Shown piece after piece: positions 24,039-37,300 of a stretch of 64,000 nt of DNA (position 1 is its first letter; every line of letters begins with the position of its first letter). The stretch comes from Cardiocondyla obscurior (taxonomy: Eukaryota > Arthropoda > Insecta > Hymenoptera > Formicidae), in contig NC_091865.1 of NCBI RefSeq assembly GCF_019399895.1, positions 129,001 through 193,000 of the forward strand, written 5' to 3'. The position numbers were made by a program, and so were the translations under genes. The notes beneath the pieces were generated by a model. The model was given only the letters and a program-made list of their open reading frames with translations, did no database searches and was not told where the DNA came from.

Positions 24039-26321
24039 AAGCTGCACAGAGTATTTCACGGTTGTGGCACGACAGATAAAGAGAATAGAGATCGGCGAAA
24101 CGTGGGCAATGCACGACCGGAGGTCATTCAAGTCACGTATTACGTTTTTTCGCATGAGTCCATTAGCCGCGGCGCAAGAAAACAAGGATAATTATTAAGG
24201 GGCATTTCATTAGTTCTGGTTAATTGTCTTTATCGACGTGGCAGGCGGCCTTAATAACCGAAGGAATTCCGCTTTCTTTGGCGGCAGCCTCTTAGAAAAT
24301 AAACAAGAAATTTGGCGTTATGTGTTCTGCTTCTCTTCTCCCGCGTTCGGTACACGGCCTGCACATTTTAGGAGCACTTATGAACACTTAACGCAAGAAG
24401 CAACACGATATGACACGTCTATGTGCATGCACTTTAAAGTGGCACGTGATATCGTACGTATAAGGGGGAGAAAATATTGCACGACTTATATGTGCATGTG
24501 GCTTACATCAAATATTGCGTCTAATAAAAGAAAGAATATTAAACGGTGATATATGTTTAGACTCTCGGCGATTTTCGCGCAGTAAATCGTATAATTTTGC
24601 CGACGACGTATTCTTTCGCCGAAATTACCCTGGCGTCTGTGAATCCTTCGGTGAATCGTACTTCGGGACATTAAGGACCGGCGGCGGAGTCGTAAAAATC
24701 AATTTGCGCCAACCAGGTTGTCGGGGGGTAATCAATTCGGCAGATTCGACAATCTTATTTGCAGGATGCCGGTGCGCGTGAAGGTAACGACATTGGTGCG
24801 CTTTGCCAAGTACGCGTAGGGAAGGATGCTGTTCGCCAGAGTATTAAATTGGCTGATGCGTCCGCCCGTTACCGCGGCGCGGCGTCGCGCAATTTTAAAT
24901 CTGAGAAATGGATCTTCTCACGTCGTCTCGAATCCCGGGGGGAATTTGGAAAATTTATCTTTACATACGTTCGCAACAAAACAGGCTTTTGAGGCAGAGA
25001 ATCGATCGTGATTAATGCTTACTTTCCATACGTCGACGAAATTTAAAGCTCTACTATTAATTTGCTACGTTTAATTATTTTATTTCTTTCGTTGCGCATA
25101 TTATATGCATAAAAATTCCGTTTCAAGCAATTAAATGTTTTATCGCCGCTACAATTGCCTGTTCATTCGCATTGTGTTTTTGGACGCTTATTCGACGAGT
25201 TCTCATTTTTCGGTTCGATGCTTTTCCTTCCATCCAAGATCCGTTGCGTGGGACTCGCGGCGACCAGCCATCTGGATCCGTCCTTGCCCGCCGAATCAAT
25301 TTCACCAAGTCCCATTAACGATCGAGAGTGTGCGCGTGTAGGTGTTAGAATAGCGAGGGAAGTAGCGGTGGGTTGCGTGTGGGTGCTTTTCCCCGGAGTT
25401 CTCCCACCGGCGACCCTCCGTGAATTTATTCGCACGAACGCCCGGCACGTCGGCGAGGAATTCCATTAATCGACGGTGCAGGCACTTCGAGGCGACCGAG
25501 CTACCGCTTTATAAATGGCGGTAACCATCGTTTAAGCCGGGATTTATAACGTAACCCGAACTTAAACTCGGATGTATCGCACTACGGCGTGTCCGGAAAA
25601 GCGCTTATATCGATGTATCAATATGTTGCCGATCTATACCCATAAAGTACCATGAAACTTTACACCCATAAAATTCGCTAAATATCTTGATAAATTAATT
25701 GTCAGTTCACATTATACTTTATTTTGAGAAATATTTAATTTAAATTAGTTCTACAAAATTATTTATTACTAAACGGCAAAAAAAAAAAAAATTAACGTGA
25801 AACAATAGCGAATAACTTATATACTTTGAAATACAGTCACGCAACTGTGAACCTAGATCGCGAAACCTGATGGTTCAACCTTACGTTAACTTTGTGATAG
25901 GATTGCGACCAAAATCGATGAAAACGCTCGAGTGATTGCACACACAGCGAAAACTTGTTGCACTCTCGATCATCATACAGTGACATTGGATGTGCGCGTG
26001 TTCGAAATTTAATCCTCAAACGGTCGATGCACTCGCGTGATAGATATCGCGATTTCCGTGCACGAACGACGCGAACGACGTCCATGAAAATACTTCAGTT
26101 CCAAATGCGCATTCCGTAATGCGCGCGGTCACAATCGACCTGCATGGAATTTTATCTCGATATTTATGTACGAAGCTGACGGTAACATGATCGGCGAGTT
26201 GCATACGGTAGTATCGACGTTATTCCGCAGATTTGATTCAAGATAGAGTTAGATTTAATACGAAGATTTGAGATTGCGTTTTCTACTTTTTTATCACGTT
26301 TGCCAAATTAGTTTTTTCTTC

Positions 26322-26338
26322 TTTTTTTTTTTTTTTTT
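26322..26338. repeat. T homopolymer, 17 bases
   Basis: Uninterrupted T run preceded by a T-rich stretch, in AT-rich DNA. Confidence 0.9.
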
Positions 26339-27849
26339 CGCCGTGATACAACTTCAATTAATTGCTCAGCTGGAGGAAGTTATCTCAAATCAATTACTAA
26401 AATCATATTGGTAAAAATTATCGTTGGTATATAGAGAATTATTATCAATGTCGTAAATACAATATTTTATCATTGCGCTGAAGATTAACGTATTTTATTT
26501 ATTATCTATTAACAATTATAATAAAATGAATAATTCTTATTTTAAATAATTTATTATTTAATAATATGAATGTATAAATAATTTTTGCCGTGAAAAAAAT
26601 AAATATTCAAAATTATTAAATACAAATTATACATATACGTTTGTCCAGCACAAAAATAATTTTAAATTTATACATGTAAAAAAAATGTATGCAATTGATA
26701 TTTTTATATTTTATTATTTTCAATCGGTTGAGTTTTACAAAAAAAATATATGCAATAGATTTTTGTGCTTTGTAATAATAATAATAAAAATTTACTTTTG
26801 TTTTAAAAAATTGAAAAATCCATTTAAAACAAAATACAATAAATTTTTTGTAAAATTCAGAAAAAAAAGATGTATTTCGTTAAACTGATGCATTACATTT
26901 TATCTCTCGTTATTTTTAAATCGCCCTTACTAAGCCGTTCTCATTGCCATTTCATTCGCCAGTACATTTTTAACGAAGCTAGCTTACTTTTTTTTTCGCA
27001 ATACTATCCGCTTAAAGTTCAGTATTTCTGCTAATCAGTTTAAGTACGGGTTTTACCCACAAGCAGCCGCAACTTGTTTTTACATTTAAAGAAAGCTCAA
27101 CGTTTAAACGTTTTCGGAAACGCAGCCTAAATGATTTCCCTTCCAATATAATACAATATTAAAATTATTATATTTTATTAAATAAATAAAATAATATTAC
27201 AAAGAATATTCCGTCTATTAAAAATTTCGATAGGATATAAACCTTTCACGTTTAATCATTTCATAAACCGACAAAAATTTGATCTTTTTTCAATGATAAT
27301 AAAACATTCGATACGCTGAAAGATCCGATGTTGAATAATGCAGTAGAACAATTCTGTCGAAATTTTATTATCGCTGCAACATTTTACAACGCAAATAAAG
27401 ATCACGCGCAAATAAAAGTAAAGGGTTGGTAATGACGAATTATTTTTTTTTTTTTCTCCTAGTTGAAGCTCGGAGTGGCTTTTTATGTTTTCAAACGAGT
27501 GCAGCCATTACGATGTTCTGTCATGCATGTTGCTATGTTTTTTGTGACGTGAATAAAAAAGTCGATTTCTGGACCGTACGATGGGTAATACTTGTTTTAA
27601 CGTAATTTTTGTTTTATTTCAATGTTACATAATTGCACACGTTCTAAGACTGAGAAGCGCGGTTATCAAGGAATTACGATAAAATTGTTGACCATGTCGT
27701 ACATTTAAAAAGAGAGGTGTGATATTTTTCAAGCTATTTTTCCGCCTTTGTAAGTTATACCCGGAGAATCTAGACGTCGAGTCGCTCGCGTAATGCGCTG
27801 TTGCTATTCTATTCCTGCAGGATTTAATCCCGTCCTCCCCGGAAGCGTG

Positions 27850-27940
27850 GAGGAACTCTAAGAAAGAATCGTAAAAAGAAAGAAAAAAAAGAAGGAGAAA
27901 AGAAAAATAAAGTCGAAAAGGGAAGAAAAAATATCGCGAA
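27850..27940. repeat. Polypurine tract
   Basis: About 90 bases of nearly pure A/G on the plus strand (GAAAGAAAAAAAAGAAGGAG-like). It could be simple sequence, or on the minus strand a long pyrimidine tract of the sort found before splice acceptors. Confidence 0.6.
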
Positions 27941-28440
27941 AACCACGACGGGGCGATGTAAATACGCGGAGGGAATTGCTAGCACCTTGGAAACGATCGC
28001 TTCCCGACGCGAATGAGAACTTATCGAGTGAAGCGCGCGCTGTATAGCTATTGTATATAAACGCTTAACGCGTAATTAAAAACTAACATTATTTTTGCGA
28101 AACACACATGTGTGTGGACGGAACATTCACATTTTTTCCTCGCATATATATGCGTTTAAATGCACGCATATTAATTGCAAAATTTATTGTCTATTTAATC
28201 GCTAAATTTATTACAATTTGTTTCGTTTGAATTTTTATCACACCGAGACAACTGCAATTTCATGTAACTTTCGTTAGGATACGTAAATTATTTAATAATT
28301 ATTCAACGTATAGTATAATCTCAAAGCAACGTTAGTTTACTTGCGCGGAGGCATCAAACGTAATGTGCCGTTATAATAATTAAGGGTTAGCTGGTCTTTC
28401 ATTTCTTGCATACGATGCACGAACGAACAAACGTGTCATT
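27941..28440. other. AT-rich spacer
   Basis: No frame or structure noted. Confidence 0.55.
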
Positions 28441-28990
28441 ATAGACAAAGTTGGTATAGCATGGACGCCAAGAGATGTGGCTTCGAAAGTGTTTATCGCG
28501 TCGTTTGTCGCGCGCAAATTAAAAGCCTGGTCGGAGATGTCGGCGGGATCGCGTGCGTCCCCGCCGCTGCATTTCAGTTAACTACAGTTAAACCGCATCA
28601 GTCGGCGAAAGTAGTGCCAGCGGACAAAACGCCGTAATTAGAGCGATAATTGTAGAAGCGAGGGATGCGCACGAGGGTCGAGAGACGGGCGGGGTAAGCG
28701 CTAGAAACGTCGGGGGTTGGAGAGGCGCGAGGGCGGGCGGAATCAACCCGGCGCTACCGGAGCAATCATGGTAATTACTCGTGAGCATGTTCATTACGAC
28801 GCGGCTGTATCCACACGAGAGGCGCGCCTAGGAGCGGCTAGATTTTGTCTCGGACCATTGCTTCCTTTAGCCTACTTTGCTTTGCTATCGGTTGACGAAA
28901 CAATAAATCGTCACCTGATTGTGATTCGGGCGCGGTTTGATGACAAAGTCGGACGCGTAAGATATCTCGAGATGAAACGGAAATGATCAC
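28441..28990. promoter_or_regulatory. CpG-rich block
   Basis: GC- and CpG-rich island holding a small ATG-led frame (28768-28986). The sequence 28650-28760 is purine- and G-rich. Regulatory function is inferred from composition alone. Confidence 0.25.
28768..28986 (+). CDS. Hypothetical 72-residue small frame
   Basis: Not recognised. ATG in strong context (A at -3, G at +4) starts 72 codons ending in TGA at 28984-28986. The protein begins MVITREHVHYDAAVSTREAR, has a central hydrophobic segment (FCLGPLLPLAYFALLSV) long enough to cross a membrane, and ends basic (RYLEMKRK). A GTAAGA sequence near 28960 could act as a 5' splice site and cut the frame before the last dozen residues. The opposite strand lacks a comparable product. 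Small size and CpG-rich setting keep confidence low. Confidence 0.17.
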   Translation: MVITREHVHYDAAVSTREARLGAARFCLGPLLPLAYFALLSVDETINRHLIVIRARFDDKVGRVRYLEMKRK

Positions 28991-31310
28991 GGGCAGTTTT
29001 GATGTGGCGCGCGATATTCCAATGGCCGTGAAAAAAAAAGCGAGAAGAAACCAACGTTAATTACTTAATTAATTTCTGTAGGTTTTTGCGCGAGACAGGA
29101 GGTCAATTAAGTAATATGGAATTTACACACGGGAAAAACCTGCGTCCCTAGACGCAATATAATTAAGCATAGTAATATAATTATTAAGATAGATTTACCC
29201 CGTCAAAATGTAACGTCGCGTATGAGCGCATTAATGTAAATTCCATGTAAGCGCGACACCATAGTGCGAGCCGTGTGTGCAATTGAGGCCGCTTCAATCT
29301 GGAATGCTGATGCTGTCAACAATTATGGGTGCATGCATTATATATTTCACTAAGTTTAGCGCGAATGTAGATATGTTCAAATATTTGGGAAATTAAAGGC
29401 CAGGGTTTTATGCAAACTGCACGCCACGATGTCGCGTTTCTCCGGGATGCAATTTGTTGCATTAGGTTCTCAATTATCAGCGTCCGCGCTGTGGACAGGA
29501 GTGACGCACGCCGTATACGCGTTTGAGTAAATGCGCCGGCCACAATCGCGTCTCAATTACAAGAGTAACATAATTGTCGCGAAGCGAGCTCACATTTAAA
29601 CGACGCTTTCTCTTTCTTTCTCTCTCTCTGCCGAGATGTCGTAGCGCCTCGGTACCATTCTATTAGTCTTTCATTCTCGCTCGGAGCTATTTGATTCTCG
29701 TTTTAATACAGGCAGCAGCGCGCAACGGTGCGACGGCGAATTGGATTTCTCTATGTCCTTTCTTTACTTCGCCGTGTTTTCTCCTATCTTCAAACAGAGC
29801 CAGAGTCTGCATATACATATAATATTGCCGGCACAAAGAACGCGAAACCTTTGCCCCTATTTTATAGCGGTAGCTCACTTACGCCTTTTCGTGTATAACC
29901 ACCCGCACATCCTGCGCTCATAGTTTGCAGTTTCGCACAATTTTGAAATTTTCGAGTCGGTTTATTATCTCGTTGTTACCTATAGCAGGCGTCTTTTATA
30001 CATATATAAGTCAAAACGTAACATTTGAGCGCGCTGTGGCTTTGTAAAATCCACAATCTTTTTTTTTCTTTAAATAAGAATAATATTAATTATTTCTAAT
30101 TTTACATTGTGGTATGTTCCACGTATTGGTAAAAGATATATCTCGTTTTGCATTTAATTACGAGTCGCATAATAAAATTAATTTATTTAAACATCTTAGC
30201 AGCGACATGAAAAATATTCTTGTTGTCACACTATTGTCACGTATTTTAATCTGAGTCGCATTGCACGGTATGCATTCATTAACTTCACGTCCATTAGTCT
30301 ATTAACTCTACAATGCGGTCTCGTAATGGAATTAAGTCTGAGATTATAAGACTGCTGATGCCTTTTTCAATTCTACTGCCTACTCCTCTAATTAAAAATA
30401 TTAAAAAAAGCATTCGGATGCTGCCGCGTGTATTCTTTTTCGCTTTTGTCGACATCTTTACGGAAAGTGCATAATTATCTAGCATTTTATCGAGCCATTA
30501 TGATACCTGTTGAACAATCGCCATTCTCATTATTTGCTTTAATAAGTCAAGGTATGAATACGATATAGTTACGCGCCAGCTCGTTATCGTTAACATTAGT
30601 GCCGCGTTACAAGAACAATATCATTACCGTTAATGGTTTATGGCATACGTTCCGCACATATAAGCCACGCGTACTTTTATTACAGTTTGAAATTAGTTTA
30701 GGCGTGTTGAGAGTATTATGTAGCGCATTACGCAGCGTAGCGATATATGCTCGCAATTATATACTAACTTCCATCGATAAAGCCTGCTTGAGATAGTTTG
30801 TAATGAGTCCCTGATAATGATGAATTGTTGGAAGACTATTCACTATTTTCTTAACGAGAACGAAGAGTAAAGGTAATATGCAGATATATTCATCCGGAGA
30901 TTGACGATAAAGTAAGTTAGTATCGACATACAGATGAAAGAGGGGAAACGCGTACGGGCAGACAGAATGTGTGAAGGGACCGAGCGGAAGAAAAAAATTG
31001 TATCCGTAATTGAAAGATACGGCGTGCATCCTGCACGCAATGCCGAACTGTATATCGCTGAAATAAAGTACGATATTGGCATCGATTGGGTGATAATATT
31101 ACGTGTAACGATTATGTAGACCGCGAAGGAAATTTTATTCTTTAATTAAAAAAACATATGAATTTTGGATAGAAAATAGCTGAGATAAAATGGAAACAGT
31201 CGGTAATAATTAAGCTAATTAAAAGATTGAAGAAATGGGCAAACCAATATACACTTTATATAGAGAACTGCAAGAAAATAAGATCGAAGAAAAATTTGCG
31301 ATTGAAAATA
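28991..31310. other. Gene-free tract
   Basis: No supported gene. A pyrimidine microsatellite lies at 29606-29629. The sequence is AT-rich from about 30050 to 31300. Confidence 0.5.
29606..29629. repeat. CT-rich microsatellite
   Basis: CTTTCTCTTTCTTTCTCTCT and further CT units; GAGA-type sequence on the opposite strand. Confidence 0.8.
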
Positions 31311-31601
31311 ATGTCGAGTAATGTAGAAATTCATAAAATTTTAATCAAACTTTACGAAGAAATCGTGACACAATATACAATTACAATCTGTAGCGCGTTA
31401 TTACAATTTGCATTTGTATATTTTTGCTGTTTTCCTGTTGCTTGTTGGATATTAATTTGTAGTTATCGACCGCTTCGTTACAAACTTGTAATTAATTTGT
31501 CGTTTTGCATCAAAACAACGTTCCGCTTAGATTACGTTGCCCGATATGTTAACTCGTCGATTTTCTTTTTCAATCGACATACTTATTTTACAATTGACTA
31601 G
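31311..31601 (+). CDS. Hypothetical 96-residue frame with hydrophobic core
   Basis: Not recognised. ATG at 31311 (A at -3) opens 96 codons to TAG at 31599-31601; the frame is open upstream to about 31227. The translation starts MSSNVEIHKILIKLYEEIVT, then has a hydrophobic stretch of about 25 residues (TITICSALLQFAFVYFCCFP and on through ACWILIC) consistent with a membrane span, then a basic, aromatic-rich tail. It lies in AT-rich DNA where a frame of this length is less expected by chance than in the CpG blocks. It is followed after 32 bases by another ATG-led frame in a different phase. Insect chemoreceptors have such Cys/Phe-rich spans, but I see no diagnostic motif and do not assign it. 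Confidence 0.2.
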   Translation: MSSNVEIHKILIKLYEEIVTQYTITICSALLQFAFVYFCCFPVACWILICSYRPLRYKLVINLSFCIKTTFRLDYVARYVNSSIFFFNRHTYFTID

Positions 31602-31633
31602 TAAAAAATACGAGTCTTTCCTGACAAGGGAAA

Positions 31634-31936
31634 ATGTCAGTATTTTTAAAAACTAGACTGTCCACATTGCTGGGGTACGCAAATCGGATCGATCCGACGT
31701 CCGAACAAAACTCAGGCGTTCGTGCCTCGCAATTTCAAATATTGTTCGCAGTAGTAGAAACCGTGCAGGGTCAATATCGAAATATTCATTATGTTATACA
31801 AATAATCGCACTTGAACGTCAAGTGTGGAAATTCCAAATAGGAAACCATTTACCTTTAGCGATGCTCATTTTGTTTAACATTCATATAAAGAGATGTAGA
31901 GAATGTGCCGCTTTTATTATCCATATAAATCAATAA
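31634..31936 (+). CDS. Hypothetical 100-residue frame ending on AATAAA
   Basis: Not recognised. ATG at 31634 in good context (AAAATG) opens 100 codons; the TAA stop (31934-31936) lies inside an AATAAA polyadenylation-type hexamer (31932-31937). The protein begins MSVFLKTRLSTLLGYANRID, has mixed polar and hydrophobic segments (FQILFAVVETVQGQ, LPLAMLILFNIHI) and a Cys pair near the end (RCREC). The codon content looks balanced for AT-rich DNA. It sits 32 bases after the preceding frame but in another phase, so the two could be exons, a frameshifted relic of one gene, or coincidence. Confidence 0.22.
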   Translation: MSVFLKTRLSTLLGYANRIDPTSEQNSGVRASQFQILFAVVETVQGQYRNIHYVIQIIALERQVWKFQIGNHLPLAMLILFNIHIKRCRECAAFIIHINQ

Positions 31937-33779
31937 AAAAAAGCAACTGGTTATTGTTAATTATAAATAAATACGTATTCACCCACGAGCGTTCTAGCAA
32001 AAATTCTGCATCGACACGTTTACTATACGTTCAGAAATATTTTCTATTACTTTAAATGACGAATATCGTCGTAAGCGTTCGAGTCTTACAATGAAACTGG
32101 CGAGCGGATTTCTGGTGCAGGAAAATTTATGTTCATCCCAATTAAAAGTTATCTAAAGCATTCTCGTAGATACTCTTCAGAACCGCTGAGGCGTACTGTC
32201 GTTTCTCAGTTCACGGAAACACAGACAGTGTAAATTTATTTAAATGCCGTTCGTGATAAGCGTTGTGGAAGCTGTTACGAATGGAATGTAATTTTCTGAA
32301 ATGCAGCGATGGGCTTACGATTTCCGGGGCGCAACTGTTACATTTTCATCTTCCTCAACGATTTCGTAATTGTCAAGTTTCTTTGATCGAATCAATCGTC
32401 GAGAGCTTAACGAACGACTTGTTTCCAAATTTGTGAAGACAGATAATATAATAAAAGTTAACGATGTGTATACATATACATAATCTTATACGTATTACAA
32501 TTTTGCCCGATCATATCGTTATATATTTAAATGCCGACGTGACGTTACGTAAAACGTAAGATACGAGCCCGTGTCTTTTGTCATTGTAATTCTCGTGTTT
32601 GTCGAGCTCACAAATTTCGAGACACGCGCGGATAGTTATGGATCCGATATACGGAGAAGCCGTTGTATGCACGCATTCGTTTTAGCAACGATCTCATCGG
32701 TCAAGGTAGAAACGCTGACGATGCCATCGCACGCACCCGAGGGGATGCTTGCTCGTAAAATGCATGTTCCTGTGTACGAATGGTTGTCGATGTGTGCGTG
32801 CACACATAAACAAGCAATCGTCACATCGTCGAGTAATGCACATAGATACAACCGTGAAGTTACTTCCCGGGACACAAAGGTTCCGAGAGAGAAAAAAAAA
32901 ATCTATCTCGGGGTAGGATAGACGAGCCGAGGTCAGCCAAAGCTTACGACTTCGAGAACTCGTTGGCAATTTTCCAAAGCTTCTTCGGCCAATCGACCAG
33001 CCTGATAGCCTGCAAAACATACGAGAACCTTTCGATATATTCACTGAAACTGTGGGCACTTGAAACATTGCGCCTAGCGCGATTAATCAGAATCAATGGG
33101 TGGGCATGTAATTATTACGGATTCCAGGTCACCAATACACCTTTAGAACGTTTCGAAATTTATTTTTCTATTTTAAGGCAACGAACCGTGCGGATTTTTA
33201 TACCCGAGAACATCAAACGCATATTTAATATTAAAATGTAAAATATCGAATGTAGTTTTATGCAAATGCATCGACGATATTGATTCGGTGACGCGTAGAT
33301 ATTTATTCAAATTTTTTGTCGAAAATTAAAAAAAAATCCTAGCGAATCATATGTATGTATAATATATCGCGCGATATCTATGCAAAATGCAACAACAAAC
33401 TTCTCGACGCGTTTTGTGTAGCCTATTGATTGCGTTTGAATCCAATCTTTTGTTCTCAATATTTCAAGCTGAAGTATACTTGGGTGTTAAATTTATTGAA
33501 CAAAAATTAGACGAAAAATATGACAAAGAAAACTAATTCGAAACTAATAAATGACAAACGTTTCTTGTCAGTTTCTGATGTTCGGTGTTGCAAAATACCA
33601 TGCATAAAATAGAACGAAATATATAATTCGTTACACATTCGTCTTTCCATTACGCACGCAAATAACGTTTCGCATTTATGCACGCGCGACACATTATTCG
33701 CCGTGTCCAGTTAGCCTTATAACTATTGCAGATCTAATTGAAGCTAAATTTTAATGCGGATTCATCAACACAATTTCCC
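31937..33779. other. Gene-free tract
   Basis: No supported gene. A 116-codon plus frame at 32571-32921 begins with GTG and overlaps minus-strand frames of similar length (32636-32875 and 32694-33068); none has a motif, so all are treated as chance. Confidence 0.5.
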
Positions 33780-34300
33780 GTTCGGGCGTGGCTCTCACGC
33801 CGGGCGATAATTCGCGCCGAAAATCGATCTCCGGTCGGAGGTATATCGGCCGCGGATTAACCGAGTAGTCTAGCCGACAAATTACACGACGTGGAGTCCG
33901 GATCTAGGCGATTGGTGTCCGACAATCGCGTCGTCCGATTTCTCGCGTACAGGTAGCCGTGTGGCGACACAGAGCGTATATCTCTTACCTGGTCGCGCGA
34001 CTGACCGTGGCCGGCTACCCCGCGGTCGCCTTTTCCGCGGGTTACCTCGTGCCGTCGTTTGATTAACACAGCCGAGAGTGTGGACGGCGTGGTTTCGGCA
34101 TGCTGCACGTGACATTACGGGTATACCATCCATTATTCTCTCCTCTCTTCACCCTTCACTTCGTGATTCTCTCAGTGTCGCGCTTAAATAGATTCACGCA
34201 CACCCGCGTTCAGCTCCGCCCTACGCTCGTCGAGGCCTCTTCTCTCATATGTATTTCCTTCCGCGCTACTAAATCATCATCAAGTTGGCGGAGCGGCGAT
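33780..34300. promoter_or_regulatory. CpG-rich block
   Basis: GC- and CpG-rich island, densest at 33780-34040, turning pyrimidine-rich at 34130-34260. Both minus-strand frames here (33857-34108 and 33882-34133) overlap in different phases and are probably composition effects. Possible promoter or enhancer, inferred only. Confidence 0.25.
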
Positions 34301-37300
34301 AGTGTTACTTAGCATGCTGCATGCAGTCTCAAGTTATACCGCGTGTCGAGTTATTGAATTTCCAATTATTCAGTCATTCGAGTGATGAAAATTTGCGATA
34401 TGTGCATCGGGCGACGCTAACGTCATATATCGCGCGCGTAAGCTTCTCGCAATCTCGACGTTAAATTTCTCACACGTTAATGTCTTACATCTAGTTAATC
34501 TCCCTTCTACTTTACAAGAAAAACCTGATACCTGCAACGACAAAAGTGTCGTTAGTAAGAAAATTTAACGATAAATTTGATAATATTAAAGAATCGTATG
34601 TTTAATAAAAGTTAACAGTCTTTGTTAGAATGTGACATTAATTAGCACACGTTATTAAAATAATATTCGTTAATTTATCGATTAATAGTCTTTTGAGTAA
34701 CGCAATTGAAACGCTACGAGTTTTTAAGAATGTACCTAGGCCTAAGACATTTCACTTAATTTATCCGAGCAAACTAAGGCTCCTTTGTGTATAGTTACTT
34801 GTTCCGTCATTTATCTGGCCACTTCGCCAATGTCACATGTAGGTGTGGGGATAATGACACAAACGGAGAGAACAAAGGGGAGAAAAAAAGATAAGAAGCG
34901 ACTCGAAAAATAACCAAGTATCCGCGAGGAGCAGAGAAAGTAAACGACCCTTGGCGCTTGCGGCGGCGCTCTTTTGATTTTGATGGATCGCCCTTTTCTC
35001 ATGACGTTCTCCCCAGCTTTCTTCCTTCCTTCGGCACTTCCTTCCTTCCTTTATTCCTCACAAGCTCGCTAGTGTGAAGTAAATACTTTGTCTGACGATG
35101 ATGGACGCGAAATCGTTAGAGCGCTAGGTTCTTAAATCTTGAATTGACTACGAAATGTGAAAAAACCCTCTCTTGTTTCATATTAAACATTAAACCGTGG
35201 ATTTTTTATTTTATATCATTACTCAGGTTTAATATAATCTGCAGTTAATGCAAATTTGAAAACTTGTAATAAGCATGAAATAATTGGGTTATTTATATTT
35301 AAAAAATGAATACTTTTTATACGCGCGTTGTCCTGTTCTTTTTTTTTTTTTATAATTAATATACTATAATTATATGTATACATACATAAAAAACTTATTA
35401 TTAAATTTATTCTTCTTGATACTAAGACTGTGTCATTTTTGCATGACTGAGTGAAAACATTGAACAGAGTGGAATAATTGTATTTTATGCAAACGATGAG
35501 ATGTTTTCATTGGCTATCATTAAACGGATTAACGTAACTCTATAATAAGCTAATAACATGTTTCATCACCAGGTTGAATGACATTAAAGAAGAATAGAAT
35601 TGATTTAAATGATAATTGTGTGGAAAATAGCTATAACAATTGCAAAAGTAAATTATCGGTGAAATGAGATATAATGTAATGTATACGATAAATGAATGTT
35701 AAATGTAGAATGTCATATAAATTTAATTAATGCACGAGCTTTCCTCGTCTTTTGCGAATAGTAATTCAGATATTATATTTTTCTTTCCCATTTTTATACG
35801 CGTTCAAATTACCATATTTTCTTTTTCACGAAGGTATTAAAAAATTTAAAGATTACTCCTTTTTTTTTCTTCTAGCTGTTGTTCAAATTGTCAAAAATTT
35901 ACGAATTTTGTATACTACAGAAGTAAAGATATATAATCATTATTACAACTCGAATATTTTCCAAGCGCGTAATTAAAGTTACATTCCATACGTATACATA
36001 CATATGTCTATAGTATCAAAATGAATTTTGTAATAATGAATGACGATATAACGATAACAGTCCACGGCTTAGATCTCATGTACAACATTATATGGCTTTA
36101 AGTAAATACGCAAGCCTATAAACTAGTCGGTATCGTCAGATCTAATTTGTTGCATAACCACTCAACTACACCCAACACTTAATCGAACTGACAACCGAGT
36201 CAGCTGTCGCGAATTAATTTGCCTTGCAAGTGTCAAGAACAGGTCGACAGTTATCATCATTTTCACTCTATTTATCGAGAGTATTCTGAAATATATTGAA
36301 CTGCCCTTTATTCAAGCCTTTATATTAAAAATCTGTATTTTTTACGAGCGATAAATTAAATGTAAATTATAATATATAAATTACAAAGCTGTATAACATC
36401 GTACGTTTGAGAACCATGTGTAATAATGATCGAAACGAAAAAATGGAGGTATTTTTTAATTAATATTAAACATAATACTCGTCGTTATACATTTCACAAA
36501 GATATTACTCGAGAGGAAATTTGAGAAGGAGCACATTCATGGAGGTATTGTCGTTTCGTCGTTATTACGTCGCACAGAATTCTAATAATCTCGTTGGTTG
36601 TTCCGCTTAACAAATGAACAGAGTCGTTCTCATTATCTTCAGCAGTGCAGTTTCGAGAAAATCACTTCCACGCAATTTCGTAACAATCCGAGCTGCGGTA
36701 TTCAACAGCGAGCTTCCAGTATTGCTTTAATGACATTCTTTGGCGTGAAGAACTACTCGCGAGAATTGTTGAAGTGGGATATACATCGAATGAGAGCGAT
36801 CTCGAAAAGTAATGAACGGCCATGCGTCGACAATTGCCAACAGAACCGAAAGCGACAGAGAGAAAGAGAACGGTACTTTAAAGGGTTGTTGAGGCATTCT
36901 ATGGTCACCACAAATATTACGGTCTAACCAGCAGATCCACCCTTGTGAAAGTGCAAGTCGAATTTGCGGCCGGGATTTGCTCGTCAGATCGCAGCTCTCG
37001 TGTCGGGTAGGCCGCGCGAATACCACAAAGTAGACATTCTGTGCATTCCGAAACTGTAATATTGCACTTGCCTGAAGAGTTTCGCCCTTCGCAATTAATT
37101 ATAAGTATGCCGGATAAGAGACGAACGAATATCTACGGTTAGGAAAAAAGTATTTAACAAATGTTACAATTTTTTTATTTACACAGCAAATTATTGAACG
37201 AAACTTTCTCGGTAACTTGCCGTCAAGAGTTTAGAGAAATAATTTGATAATATATAATTAAAAAAAATTTTTTTTTTTTATGTAATTGTTTGTATAACAC

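Larger units (their letters stand above)
23501..27849. other. Gene-free tract, moderately GC then AT-rich
   Basis: From 24240 to 25560 the DNA is moderately GC-rich and open in several frames; a 103-codon plus frame at 24238-24549 starts with GTG and has no motif. From 25600 to 27800 it is AT-rich with no supported gene and with T runs at 26322 and about 27445. Confidence 0.5.
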
